Shown here piece after piece: positions 34,878 to 43,432 of a stretch of DNA of 64,000 nucleotides. Origin of the DNA: Rubritalea tangerina (GTDB lineage Bacteria > Verrucomicrobiota > Verrucomicrobiia > Verrucomicrobiales > Akkermansiaceae); assembly GCF_042683245.1 (NCBI RefSeq), contig NZ_JBHUJB010000013.1, positions 5,257 through 69,256 on the forward strand. Reading direction: 5' to 3'. The notes under the pieces were generated by a model, which ran no database searches, was not told the origin of the DNA, and worked only from the letters and a program-made list of their open reading frames with translations. Each line of letters begins with the position of its first letter. Positions within the stretch are counted from its first letter, which is position 1. A program made the translations under genes and the position numbers.

Positions 34878-35786
34878 ATGCAACACACCCAGATGAAACA
34901 CGTCTACACACTCTCCGATCTCCGCGACCCTGCATTCGCTCAAAGCGCCCCCAACGCGAAACTCGCTGTCATCGGGCACCCGATCAAACACTCAGCCTCT
35001 CCGCAAATGCACCAAGCAGCTCTCGACGCTGCTGGAATCGACATCCAATACATCCGGGTAGAAGTCGAACCACATCAAGTAGAAGCATGCTTCGCAGAAA
35101 TGGAACGCCTCGGATTTATTGGCTGTAATGTCACTGTGCCTCACAAGCTAGAGGCCATGGACCTCTGCCACGAACTCACAGAGGACGCCAAAGCCCTCGG
35201 CGCCACCAACACCATCCTCTTTAAGGACGGCAAGCGTATCGGCCATAACTCTGACGGCCCAGGACTCGCCCAAGCCATCTACGAAGACTTCGGCAAGTCG
35301 CTCACCGAACTGCGTGTACTCATTCTCGGTGCCGGAGGTGGAGCTGGCCGAGCTATCGCCACTCAATGCGCCCGTGAAGGGTCTCCCGCAATCTACCTCT
35401 CCAACCGAACCGTCGAAAAACTCGAGCCCATTGCCGAGTCGCTCACTAACGAATATGGAGCAAAACTCGTTTGCACACTCTCAAACGCAACGGAAGACCT
35501 CACCACTGCAGCAGCACGTGTCGACCTCATCATCAACTCCACTTCTCTAGGGCTCCACTTTGAAGATCCCCTTCCTCTGCCTGAGTCAGCGTTGGCTTCT
35601 TCTCAGATGGTCTATGATGCCATCTATAACCCACCCCTCACTCCCCTGCTGGCAAAAGCCCAAGAACTGGGAGCTAGCACATCCAACGGGCTCTCAATGC
35701 TCTTACATCAAGGAGCTATCTCATTTGCATTCTGGTTAGGACAATCACCTGACCTAGCAGCTATGCGTCGCGGGCTAAATTATTGA
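34878..35786 (+). CDS. aroE: Shikimate dehydrogenase
   Basis: 302 residues; about 25 longer than E. coli AroE owing to the N-terminus. It reduces 3-dehydroshikimate to shikimate with NADPH on the way to aromatic amino acids. The substrate site is IGHPIKHSASPQMHQAA, the catalytic Lys is in NVTVPHKLEAM, and Asp is in HNSDGPGL. The nucleotide loop is GAGGGAGRAI, and STSLGL and SNGLSMLLHQGA complete the family pattern. ATG 34893 is an alternative start. The last 7 bp overlap the convergent gene. Confidence 0.95.
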   Translation: MQHTQMKHVYTLSDLRDPAFAQSAPNAKLAVIGHPIKHSASPQMHQAALDAAGIDIQYIRVEVEPHQVEACFAEMERLGFIGCNVTVPHKLEAMDLCHELTEDAKALGATNTILFKDGKRIGHNSDGPGLAQAIYEDFGKSLTELRVLILGAGGGAGRAIATQCAREGSPAIYLSNRTVEKLEPIAESLTNEYGAKLVCTLSNATEDLTTAAARVDLIINSTSLGLHFEDPLPLPESALASSQMVYDAIYNPPLTPLLAKAQELGASTSNGLSMLLHQGAISFAFWLGQSPDLAAMRRGLNY

Positions 35787-36871
35787 GACCTCCCAGACTC
35801 AAGCCCCGGCTCCATCCAATCAAGAGCTCTAACACCTGATAAATGAAGCTCTGGAGCTTCCTCCCCGGGTCTCCACTCTAAATCGGCATGCACCCTTAAC
35901 AAACCTGCAGTATCCTTAGCGCCAATCACACGTTCATCATCATTTTTAAGCGCCTCAAGCTTATCAAATGCTTCATTCAGCTGCCCATACAGTGGGTCAT
36001 CCATCTCGACAACCACCTGTGGAGATTCATTAAGACGCTCACCTGCTAATACTTTTGGCTGGTAAAAGATGAGCTGCAACGCTGCCCGGCTGCGCCCGCT
36101 GCCAACATGCCTGCGCCTCACATAGAGGCGAAAACTCTCCCTCGCCCCATCGGGCTTCTCAGCAAGAAAATTACTCCACGATTTTTCAGAGTACCTAACG
36201 TGTTGCTCCCAATCTAAAAGCCACTCACCATCAATCTCCCAAAATACTAACTCAAATACATTCTCCACTCCGTCACGCACCAAGAACTCAACCCGATCAC
36301 GCCCCTCCAGCGATTCATATTTTTGCCCTAACAACTCTAATGGGGGTGCCGGCGCAACAGCATCAATATCCTCAGCATGCTTCTCCATACTCAGGATCTT
36401 CCGCACCCCACCTACCACCAAAGAAGAACGCTCATTCACCGAATTTGCAGCTAAAAAACGATCATAATTTTTGAGACATTTCCCCCCTTCCTCTAACAAG
36501 GTTTGTTGGTACTCACGCTCAGCCTTCACAAATTGATTTTCCTCAGCACCCTCGCCCTCTTCGAGCTGTTGATTATAGATAGCAAAGCCGACTCCTCCCA
36601 CCAATAAAATGACCCATAGTGCTATCGCCATCCTCCCTTGACGCCTGCGACGGACCTTTTGCATAGACACAAAGTCAGCCACATCTAGACCAGGCACCCC
36701 GTGATGGTCATCCGACTGAACCACTCGCTGCATCTGGTCGATCGAGGTAAAATCTGCTTTCCTAAACGGACTCTCACCACAATCAGGACAGGACGCTTCC
36801 CTCGACAAAGGGGAGTCTGCAGAAAAGATAGCATTACAGGAATCACAATGGTGCTGGTCTGGATCACTCAT
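35780..36871 (-). CDS. Zinc-ribbon single-pass membrane protein, paralogue of 12847-13845
   Basis: 363 residues. The N-terminus has a zinc ribbon, CDSCNAIF...CPDCGES (CxxC, 15-residue gap, CxxC). A basic stretch (VRRRRQGR) precedes one membrane helix (about 80-100). The periplasmic part is helical, then beta-rich, with LLDWEQHVRYSEKSW and SFRLYVRRRH shared in pattern with the 12847-13845 protein. ATG 36871 was chosen over a GTG at 36877. No function is known. Confidence 0.68.
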   Translation of the reverse strand: MSDPDQHHCDSCNAIFSADSPLSREASCPDCGESPFRKADFTSIDQMQRVVQSDDHHGVPGLDVADFVSMQKVRRRRQGRMAIALWVILLVGGVGFAIYNQQLEEGEGAEENQFVKAEREYQQTLLEEGGKCLKNYDRFLAANSVNERSSLVVGGVRKILSMEKHAEDIDAVAPAPPLELLGQKYESLEGRDRVEFLVRDGVENVFELVFWEIDGEWLLDWEQHVRYSEKSWSNFLAEKPDGARESFRLYVRRRHVGSGRSRAALQLIFYQPKVLAGERLNESPQVVVEMDDPLYGQLNEAFDKLEALKNDDERVIGAKDTAGLLRVHADLEWRPGEEAPELHLSGVRALDWMEPGLESGRSQ

Positions 36872-36932
36872 AGGCACTTCGATCTATTTGAATTACCAAC
36901 TTTTCTGCTCGAGAGAAATCGAAAAATCCTTC

Positions 36933-37793
36933 TCAAACAAACCTCTCAACAATTGGCCCTAGTTTCTTGACCGTCTCCTCAGGCCAATACTCCTTTGGCG
37001 TGATAATCGCATGCTCGAGTGCTTGGTGCTCCATCCATTGCGACTCCACATCTATTGACTCGATCGTCCGCTTAACTACTTTCTGAGCGAGTGCAGCGTT
37101 CGCCATCAGGTGACCAATCACTGTCTGAACATTGACAGCCTCCTCTTCTTCATGCCAGCAATCATAATCAGTTACCATCGCCATGGTAGCCAATGCCATT
37201 TCAGCCTCGCGCGCCAACTTCGCCTCAGCCACATTCGTCATGCCAATCACATCAAAACCTAGTTGCCGATTAGCAAAACTCTCCGCCTTGCTCGAAAATG
37301 CCGGACCGTCCATATTCACATAAGTGCCCCCGTCATGCACCTTCGCCCCCTCAGCCTCACAGGCTGCTAACAGCAACGCACGTAAGCCATGGCTCACCGG
37401 CTCAGCAAATCCGATATGAGCCGCTATCCCATCCCCAAAAAAAGTATGCTCCGCCCGCCGACTCGTCCGGTCGTAAAATTGATCAGGTAGCACAATATCT
37501 CTCGGAGCGTATGCTTCCTTCAAACTCCCAACCGCCGCCACACACAAAATAAAACCAACCCCCAAACTCTTCATCGCCCATAGGTTCGCCCGATGGTTGA
37601 TCTCATGAGGTAACAATCGGTGCCCTCGTCCATGCCGCGGTAAAAACCATACTTGCTTCCCAGATATTTGACCTCCCACAAAAACATCCGATGGCTCGCC
37701 GAACGGAGTCTCAACCACCCGTTCCTCATTTTGCTCAAACCCCTCCATACTATACAACCCACTCCCTCCAATAACGCCAATAGCTTGATTCAT
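36933..37793 (-). CDS. mtnP: S-methyl-5'-thioadenosine phosphorylase
   Basis: 286 residues. It splits methylthioadenosine with phosphate to adenine and methylthioribose-1-phosphate, salvaging methionine and adenine. Family features: IGVIGGSGLYSMEG, TPFGEPSD, FLPRHGRGHRLLPHEINHRAN, NMDGPAFSSKAES and IGMTNVAEAKLARE with TDYDCWH. The closest alternative, purine nucleoside phosphorylase, differs at these sites. ATG 37793 is the natural start; the in-frame extension to 37901 overlaps the divergent transpeptidase. Confidence 0.93.
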   Translation of the reverse strand: MNQAIGVIGGSGLYSMEGFEQNEERVVETPFGEPSDVFVGGQISGKQVWFLPRHGRGHRLLPHEINHRANLWAMKSLGVGFILCVAAVGSLKEAYAPRDIVLPDQFYDRTSRRAEHTFFGDGIAAHIGFAEPVSHGLRALLLAACEAEGAKVHDGGTYVNMDGPAFSSKAESFANRQLGFDVIGMTNVAEAKLAREAEMALATMAMVTDYDCWHEEEEAVNVQTVIGHLMANAALAQKVVKRTIESIDVESQWMEHQALEHAIITPKEYWPEETVKKLGPIVERFV

Positions 37794-37836
37794 GGCGCAA
37801 AGGGTCGCAGAGATCCGCCAACTCACCAGTAAAAAG

Positions 37837-37865
37837 CTGACAAGATTTCCACACAGTGCTAATTT
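37837..37865 (+). promoter_or_regulatory. Transpeptidase promoter, leaderless type
   Basis: CTGACA (37837-37842), 17-bp spacer, TAATTT (37860-37865). The -10 box ends 6 nt before the ATG at 37872. Confidence 0.5.
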
Positions 37866-37871
37866 CCTAGC

Positions 37872-38672
37872 ATGTCCTTGCTGAAATGCCTTATCTGCCA
37901 CCCCATCGGTAGAGTTTTACTGCTCATCCTCCTCAGCACCTTCGCGTATTGCCAAATAATGAAACACTCAAAACCTCGCTCAAACCCACTCAGCTCTCTT
38001 AGCCCTGAAGAATATGCCGATGGCAAATTGCGCGCAACTGATGCTGCCCAACGAGTGACCCCGCTACTACAAAACCAGCTCCAAGAAAAGCAACTCAAGC
38101 TTGGTGCCCCAATCTTCATTCGCATCTTTAAACAATCTCTCGAACTCGAAATCTGGATTGAATCTTCCGTCACACAAAAGTTTGAACACTTCAAAACCTA
38201 CCCCATCGCTGGCATGTCAGGTGCGCTTGGCCCCAAACTAGCCGAGGGCGACCGCCAAGCCCCCGAAGGGTTCTATGCCGTCAGCAAAAGATTAATGAAC
38301 CCTCGCAGCCGCTACCACCTCGCTTTCAATATTGGTTACCCCAATTCCTATGACCGATCCCTAGGGCGCACCGGCTCCGCGATTATGGTCCATGGCTCAA
38401 CCGTCTCGATCGGTTGCTTCGCTATGACTGACGCAAAAATTGAAGAAATTTACACACTCTGTGATGCAGCTCTCAAGCACGGCCAACCCTTTTTTAGAGT
38501 CCATTGCTTCCCATTCCAGCTCACAGAAGAAAGTCTATCCCAGCACAAAGAACACCAATGGCTGAGTTTCTGGGAGGAACTCCAACCCGGTTACCTATTC
38601 TTCGAACAACATCGACGCCCGCCCAACGTACTCATGCAACAGGGGTCTTACCAATTCGAGACAGACAGCTAA
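37872..38672 (+). CDS. L,D-transpeptidase, YafK/YkuD type
   Basis: 266 residues. The N-terminal membrane helix or signal is at about 13-28. The catalytic motif HGSTVSIGCFAMTD gives His174 and Cys182, matching the YafK subgroup (HGxxxSxGCFAMTD). YPIAGMSGALGPKLAEGDRQAPEGFY is the conserved entry. YafK-type proteins in E. coli remove Braun lipoprotein from the wall (DpaA); here it could cut or make 3-3 links or anchor proteins. It lies 39 bp before lipB on the same strand. Confidence 0.9.
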   Translation: MSLLKCLICHPIGRVLLLILLSTFAYCQIMKHSKPRSNPLSSLSPEEYADGKLRATDAAQRVTPLLQNQLQEKQLKLGAPIFIRIFKQSLELEIWIESSVTQKFEHFKTYPIAGMSGALGPKLAEGDRQAPEGFYAVSKRLMNPRSRYHLAFNIGYPNSYDRSLGRTGSAIMVHGSTVSIGCFAMTDAKIEEIYTLCDAALKHGQPFFRVHCFPFQLTEESLSQHKEHQWLSFWEELQPGYLFFEQHRRPPNVLMQQGSYQFETDS

Positions 38673-38711
38673 TCCCTTTACACTTCTCACTTTTCGCTTA
38701 TCACTCCCTCC

Positions 38712-39356
38712 ATGCAGCTCGTCGACCAATGGTTAGGATCAAACATCGCTTACAATGACGCCCTCGCCCTCCAGGAAAGTAAACTCAAAGAAGTTCTCGA
38801 TGGAACCAGCCCAAATACCTTCTTCCAGCTAGAGCATGCTCCCGTCTACACCATTGGACGTACGCGCGATAAATCTTCACTGCGAAACCCAGCACACCTC
38901 CCCCACCCAACCATTGAAATTAATCGAGGTGGACAGGCCACTTATCACGGCCCAGGACAACTTGTCGGCTACCCAATCGTCGACCTCCGCCCCCTCGGAA
39001 AAGACCTTCACACCTACATCAGAGCCATCGAACAAGCCCTCATTGACACCTGTAATCAGTACGACATTGATGCCACTAGACGAGATGGTCTCACCGGCGT
39101 CTGGGTCGGTCACCGTAAACTTGCCTCCATCGGCGTTGGCGTCCGCAAATGGATCGGTATGCACGGCTTCGCTATCAATATCACCAAGGAAAGCCTCATC
39201 GGCTTTCTGTCCATTACCCCATGTGGCCTCGATGGTGTGAAAATCACCTGTGTCGAACATGAAGCAAAGCGCCCCATTAGCGTCCAAGACTTCGCCAAAA
39301 CCTGCTCAATACAGATGCAACGCTGCCTCTCAGCCCTCGAAACCCCTACTCCATAA
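38712..39356 (+). CDS. lipB: Octanoyltransferase
   Basis: 214 residues. LipB moves octanoyl from acyl-carrier protein to a Lys of lipoyl-dependent enzymes. Visible motifs: NRGGQATYHGPGQLVGYPI, Lys136 in HRKLASIGVG, the helix HGFAINIT, and catalytic Cys171 in TPCGLDGVKIT. It matches the usual length. lipA is not in the window. Confidence 0.96.
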   Translation: MQLVDQWLGSNIAYNDALALQESKLKEVLDGTSPNTFFQLEHAPVYTIGRTRDKSSLRNPAHLPHPTIEINRGGQATYHGPGQLVGYPIVDLRPLGKDLHTYIRAIEQALIDTCNQYDIDATRRDGLTGVWVGHRKLASIGVGVRKWIGMHGFAINITKESLIGFLSITPCGLDGVKITCVEHEAKRPISVQDFAKTCSIQMQRCLSALETPTP

Positions 39357-39385
39357 AACAAATGCCGAACCTCTAGGCACGGCAT
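39355..39385 (-). terminator. Terminator of the metallophosphoesterase gene
   Basis: Leftward, ATGCCGTGCC pairs with GGTTCGGCAT with one mismatch (39362-39385), followed by TTGTTTT. Confidence 0.75.
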
Positions 39386-39436
39386 GCTGACTTCACTCGT
39401 CACAGTCGATGGTCTACTAGACCTCTAGACTGCAAA

Positions 39437-40159
39437 CTATCTCCCTTGTGAGAGACGGTCGGCGAGAACCTTCGGCAATCCAGCATCGAGAATCTTCTTC
39501 TGAGTTGTCTCAATGTCGTACTCCAAACGGCGGAATGTCACGATCTTGTTGTCTGTATCATAAATACAGTAGGAGGCTTTCCACTCGCCGTCACGCGGTT
39601 GCCCCACTGAACCCGCATTGATGAAATACTTCATCCCTGGCTCAATCGCTACTGAGTCTGGTGTCACTTCTTGAACTCGTGTGCCTCGTACGAATACTCG
39701 AGGAACATGCGTGTGACCGTGGAAACAAACCTGAGTAAACTGGTAGGAAAAGTTAGACATCGCATCGAACTTGTTGGTCACATAGTTCCATACATTCGGT
39801 TGGTCCAATGTAGAGTGTACAATCGTAAAATCCTCAACCTGACGGACCATGCGCATGCGCGCTAACCACTCGCGTTGCTCAGCACTCAGTTGATCACGAG
39901 TCCACTGCAATGCTTCTGCCGCTGTCGGGTTCATCATCTCTAATGAATGTTCACCACCTGCATCCTCATCGTGGTTACCTTTGACAACTGGGCACCCCAT
40001 TTCCTGAATCTTCTCCAAACACTTCACTGGATCAGCATTGTAACCGACCACATCTCCGAGACACACATAGCTGTCACAACCCTGTGCGTCGGCATCAGCG
40101 AGTACCGTCTCAAGGGCCTCCCAGTTAGCGTGAATGTCTCCAAATAAAGCGATTTTCAT
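39437..40159 (-). CDS. Metallophosphoesterase, YfcE/MJ0936-like
   Basis: 240 residues. The calcineurin-like metal motifs are visible: GDIHANWEAL, GDVVGYNADP, GNHDEDAGG, a late His pair in FHGHTHVPRV, and NAGSVGQPRDG. The family cleaves phosphodiesters with two metals; the substrate is not known. ATG 40159 (MKIALFGDIHAN) was chosen over an in-frame start at 40213. It lies past the hairpin element downstream of the ABC operon. Confidence 0.88.
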   Translation of the reverse strand: MKIALFGDIHANWEALETVLADADAQGCDSYVCLGDVVGYNADPVKCLEKIQEMGCPVVKGNHDEDAGGEHSLEMMNPTAAEALQWTRDQLSAEQREWLARMRMVRQVEDFTIVHSTLDQPNVWNYVTNKFDAMSNFSYQFTQVCFHGHTHVPRVFVRGTRVQEVTPDSVAIEPGMKYFINAGSVGQPRDGEWKASYCIYDTDNKIVTFRRLEYDIETTQKKILDAGLPKVLADRLSQGR

Positions 40160-40277
40160 TATGAAATTGGTGGTTTCCCTAGCTTTGTCATCTAGGTAAA
40201 GAAAGCAATGCACGTAAGTGACGGAATAGAAAAGAAAAAAATGCTTTAGCTCCCTAAATAAGAATTGGATCCCCTAG

Positions 40278-40471
40278 TGCGGTGTGGACAAATTGATTTG
40301 CTAGCCGATGAGAGATGATTTCGTGACTGGCAAGGCAGTGAGTGAGGAGTCCCGCTCGCGCGGGATGACCACATTGCCAACACAGCACTGTGCCAAATCA
40401 TCCTCGAAGCACGAAATTGGCATCCATAGCTCGGTGATTTCTCATCTCATTGTCTTCCTGTTCACACCACA
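40278..40471. repeat. Long imperfect hairpin element
   Basis: Nested arms are colinear: 40278-40290 with 40459-40471 (11 of 13), 40318-40325 with 40410-40417 (8 of 8), 40328-40333 with 40374-40379 (6 of 6), and 40350-40355 with 40360-40365 (TCCCGC/GCGGGA). It fills most of the 321-bp gap 40160-40480. It could be a MITE-like repeat or a structured RNA; no second copy was noticed in this window. Confidence 0.55.
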
Positions 40472-40480
40472 GTAGCATAC

Positions 40481-41374
40481 CTATTTGCTAGGTGGTTCAG
40501 CACGTAAACGATCCAACAATGCCTGCATCCCATAGCGAGGTTTCACCGGGTCTTCGTCTCTCAGGTAATTAGATACCAAGCGAATAGCATTAGCCTTATT
40601 GCCATAAAGTTGAGCCATACCTATAGGTTCATCCACTTTCACCTTTGGATGCATCTGCAGCGCACATAAGCCATTCACTAACGACGGCACCCGTGTGCTG
40701 GGCGCTGATTCGTACAACCACCTGCCCAATGCATACGCCTCTTGCACCTTCTCAGGCATTCGCATCAACGTATAAAAAAGATCACTCTGTAACATCAATC
40801 GCTGCTGATCACTCAACTCAAGTTCCGTAAGTGCTCGCTGCAAAATCTCCACCACTCTGGGGAAATCCTGAATCCGATGCACACTCGACCAGAGCCGTGC
40901 CCGCTGAAGTCGTAAACCCAAATCCTCTGGGTTCGCATGAATCCCCCGCTCCAATAAGCTATCACCCGTGTATATCGATTCCTTGAACAAACGCTGCCTT
41001 CGTAGTGGCGCATATTCCTCGTTTTTCTGGTAAGAACCCGCAGCATTGTAGGCCATGTGCCAGGCCCCTAGATCCCAGTAGTAAGGATTGTAGGGATCCA
41101 ACATAACAGAGGTCTCGATCGCGCCCTCTAAAGCTGTCCAATCCTGATTAGTGTGATGCTTACTCGATGACAGTACTGTCAAAGCCGCCAAGGTCGGTCT
41201 CAAGCTCCCAAAGGTCGCAATGAACCCCTTCTGGCTCAACCCAGCTCGTGACTCCATATCAAAAGCCGGAGTCAATACACGCTCACGTTCTAACTCCTCA
41301 CTCAGAGCATGCTCATAGCCCATGCGTACCCACCCAGTTAACACTAGGACGACAACAACGACTAGTAAGTTCAT
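40481..41374 (-). CDS. Single-pass membrane protein with TPR-like repeats, ABC operon
   Basis: 297 residues. A signal-anchor helix (MNLLVVVVVLVLTGWV) precedes a helical region with TPR-like pairs (DPYNPYYWDLGAWHMAYNAA, then RLRLQRARLW and LQRALTELELSDQQRLML). The ATG at 41374 has a good Shine-Dalgarno (AGGAG), rare in this window, which decides it over an in-frame TTG at 41389. It is the third gene of the ABC exporter operon, 15 bp past the permease stop, so it may be an accessory subunit. The function is unknown. Confidence 0.7.
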   Translation of the reverse strand: MNLLVVVVVLVLTGWVRMGYEHALSEELERERVLTPAFDMESRAGLSQKGFIATFGSLRPTLAALTVLSSSKHHTNQDWTALEGAIETSVMLDPYNPYYWDLGAWHMAYNAAGSYQKNEEYAPLRRQRLFKESIYTGDSLLERGIHANPEDLGLRLQRARLWSSVHRIQDFPRVVEILQRALTELELSDQQRLMLQSDLFYTLMRMPEKVQEAYALGRWLYESAPSTRVPSLVNGLCALQMHPKVKVDEPIGMAQLYGNKANAIRLVSNYLRDEDPVKPRYGMQALLDRLRAEPPSK

Positions 41375-41389
41375 CCAAGTGCTCCTCAA

Positions 41390-42292
41390 CTAAAGCTCCT
41401 TTCGCCTAAAAACAAACCAAGACAAACATGTGTAAATAGCTGAGTACAAAACCGCTACCAAACTCACTTGCCATAGTAACCGTAATGGAACATCCCTCCC
41501 ATTTATCACCCCATCCTCAATTCCCAATAGCTTGAAATCAGGAAATAATAAAGCGACCCACCGAGTCATCTCAAGCATTCCCGAGCTCTTCCCCAAACTC
41601 TGCTGCTCCAAAAAATAATCCCTAGCTTCCCCCTGGATTAATCCAATCACCACCACAACCACAGTGATAACTATCGTAAACAAGGTAGACGTCGAAAATG
41701 TCGACACCAATAAGGCTATCGAGGCCACAACTAAAGCTTTCAAAAATACTGCCAATACCCCCGCTTGCATTCCCCAGCTTACCCCCTGTGCCCTTATTGC
41801 CTCCACACTCTCAGCGATGTACACCTCTGACCTCCCCATCTTTTGCAAAGCCTCCGACTGGGCCGATACGATAGACTCCACCCTCGAATTCAAGATCAAA
41901 CAAAATAAACCATCCATCACTAACAATCCTACCCCAACCAGTAACATCACCCCCATTAGCTTACCTAACAGATAGTCGAGACGCTGCACCGGCTTACACA
42001 GAATCGTATAAAGAGTCCTATCTTCTATGTCCTTAGGCAACAACAACGCCGTAGCAGACAGAGCCAATATCACGGAAAAAGTATTCATCGCAAAAAAGCC
42101 AGCCCCCTTCATCACCCGCAAGTTCTGCTCTACCGCACTCACCGCCCCCAACATACTCATGTCCACAAATTGTATTCCCAACACGATCAACGCAAATACC
42201 ACCAAAAAGTAAAAGACCTTCATCCTCACCAATTGCGTGAACGTATGCCCCGCTATCACCATTACCCTCGGTATCGATAAAAAATCTCTCAT
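41390..42292 (-). CDS. ABC-2 type transporter permease
   Basis: 300 residues with about six membrane helices, including FYFLVVFALIVLGIQFVDMS, MLLVGVGLLVMDGLF and the last near VLYSAIYTCLSWF. The DIEDRTLYTILCKPVQR loop after helix 2 is typical of NatB/ABC-2 permeases. A hydrophilic periplasmic stretch (about 160-180) separates the halves. ATG 42292 overlaps the ATPase stop (ATGA). The exported substrate is unknown. Confidence 0.85.
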   Translation of the reverse strand: MRDFLSIPRVMVIAGHTFTQLVRMKVFYFLVVFALIVLGIQFVDMSMLGAVSAVEQNLRVMKGAGFFAMNTFSVILALSATALLLPKDIEDRTLYTILCKPVQRLDYLLGKLMGVMLLVGVGLLVMDGLFCLILNSRVESIVSAQSEALQKMGRSEVYIAESVEAIRAQGVSWGMQAGVLAVFLKALVVASIALLVSTFSTSTLFTIVITVVVVVIGLIQGEARDYFLEQQSLGKSSGMLEMTRWVALLFPDFKLLGIEDGVINGRDVPLRLLWQVSLVAVLYSAIYTCLSWFVFRRKEL

Positions 42293-43158
42293 CTCGCTTC
42301 CTCCCCACTTTGCTTTGCGATCTCTAAAAACAAATTCTCCAGACTCTTCCTCGGTGCCGAACATTCAATGAGCTTGCCACCCGCCTTTGTAAGCATGCTC
42401 TCTAATTGTTCCATGTCCATGCTCTCAATGCCCTCCACTAAAATCTCCCTCTGACTGCTCACCGCTGTCAGTGAGTCCACACTCCCCTGCATCACCATCT
42501 TTCCGTTAAATAAGATTCCCACTTGGTCACACACCTCTTGAACTTGCTCAAGTAAATGAGAACAGAGGAAAACAGTCACCCCACTTTCCTTAAGCTTGAA
42601 AATTAAGTCCCTGATCTGTCGCGAACCCACAGGATCCACTCCAGCAGTGGGTTCATCTAACACGACAAGCTGCGGATCTTGTATCAGCGCTTGGGCTAGG
42701 CCAACGCGTTGTAGCATCCCCTTTGAATATCCACCGAGACGCCTATCTTTAGCGTCTTCCAAAGAAACCAATTCTAACAACTCACGAATCCTGCCCTCCA
42801 GCTGCTTTCCACGCATGCCACAAAGTTTTCCGTAAAACTTTAATGTCTCCACCGCTGTCTGATGCTTATAGAAATAGGGATTCTCCGGTAAGAACCCCAC
42901 ATACTTCCTCGCATCCACTTTCATCGAATCATAGCCAAATACCCGACACTCCCCACTCGTCGGTGCCACGAGACCTAATAGGGCCTTCATGGTTGTCGAC
43001 TTTCCCGAGCCGTTAGGCCCAATCAGCCCGTACACTTCCCCCTTCTGAATGCGTAACGAAACCTCATCGACAGCCCTAAAAGTCTTCCTCCGAAACGACG
43101 AAGGGTAAGTCTTCACTAAGTCTTTAATCTCAACAGCAGCTTCCGTAACGTTCACCAT
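42289..43158 (-). CDS. ABC-2 type transporter ATP-binding protein
   Basis: 289 residues. Walker A is GPNGSGKST, Q-loop FLPENPYFY, signature YSKGMLQRVGLAQAL, Walker B VVLDEPTAGVDP, and switch His in FLCSHLLEQV. The about 80 residues after the domain are typical of NatA-like exporters. It is the first gene of the ATPase-permease-TPR operon and is coupled to the permease by a 4-bp overlap. Confidence 0.95.
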   Translation of the reverse strand: MVNVTEAAVEIKDLVKTYPSSFRRKTFRAVDEVSLRIQKGEVYGLIGPNGSGKSTTMKALLGLVAPTSGECRVFGYDSMKVDARKYVGFLPENPYFYKHQTAVETLKFYGKLCGMRGKQLEGRIRELLELVSLEDAKDRRLGGYSKGMLQRVGLAQALIQDPQLVVLDEPTAGVDPVGSRQIRDLIFKLKESGVTVFLCSHLLEQVQEVCDQVGILFNGKMVMQGSVDSLTAVSSQREILVEGIESMDMEQLESMLTKAGGKLIECSAPRKSLENLFLEIAKQSGEEAR

Positions 43159-43167
43159 CTAGCCGAA

Positions 43168-43195
43168 AGCATACGCCCCAACACCCTCATGACAA
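43168..43195 (-). promoter_or_regulatory. ABC operon promoter
   Basis: Leftward TTGTCA (43190-43195), 16-bp spacer, TATGCT (43168-43173), ending 9 nt before the ATG. Confidence 0.45.
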
Positions 43196-43370
43196 TGCAA
43201 ATACGCCCCCGACTTTGCCTCCCCAACCCCACCCAAACTTGCGCGCCACCTTTTCAACCAACCTAAGCACATCAATGGAATGGCGACCCGCTCACAACCT
43301 ACGTCCTGATCCTGCCACCAAAAATTGCCCCCCATCAGGAGATTATCTGACAAACTGACAACCCACTACC

Positions 43371-43399
43371 TTGACTCACATACCCCTCGAATGTAGCAC
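43371..43399 (+). promoter_or_regulatory. serC promoter
   Basis: TTGACT (43371-43376), 17-bp spacer, TAGCAC (43394-43399), 33 nt before the ATG. The rest of the gap 43200-43370 has nothing to report. Confidence 0.5.
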
Positions 43400-43432
43400 A
43401 TGGGGCATACTTACTTCTGACCACTCAATCAC

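Noticed and set aside
38877..39287. 136-codon leftward frame inside lipB
   Set aside because: Antisense shadow of lipB, which has all catalytic motifs.
43159..43353. Short leftward reading frame of 64 codons
   Set aside because: It ends against the ABC ATPase start, covers that operon's promoter, and shows no domain or signal.
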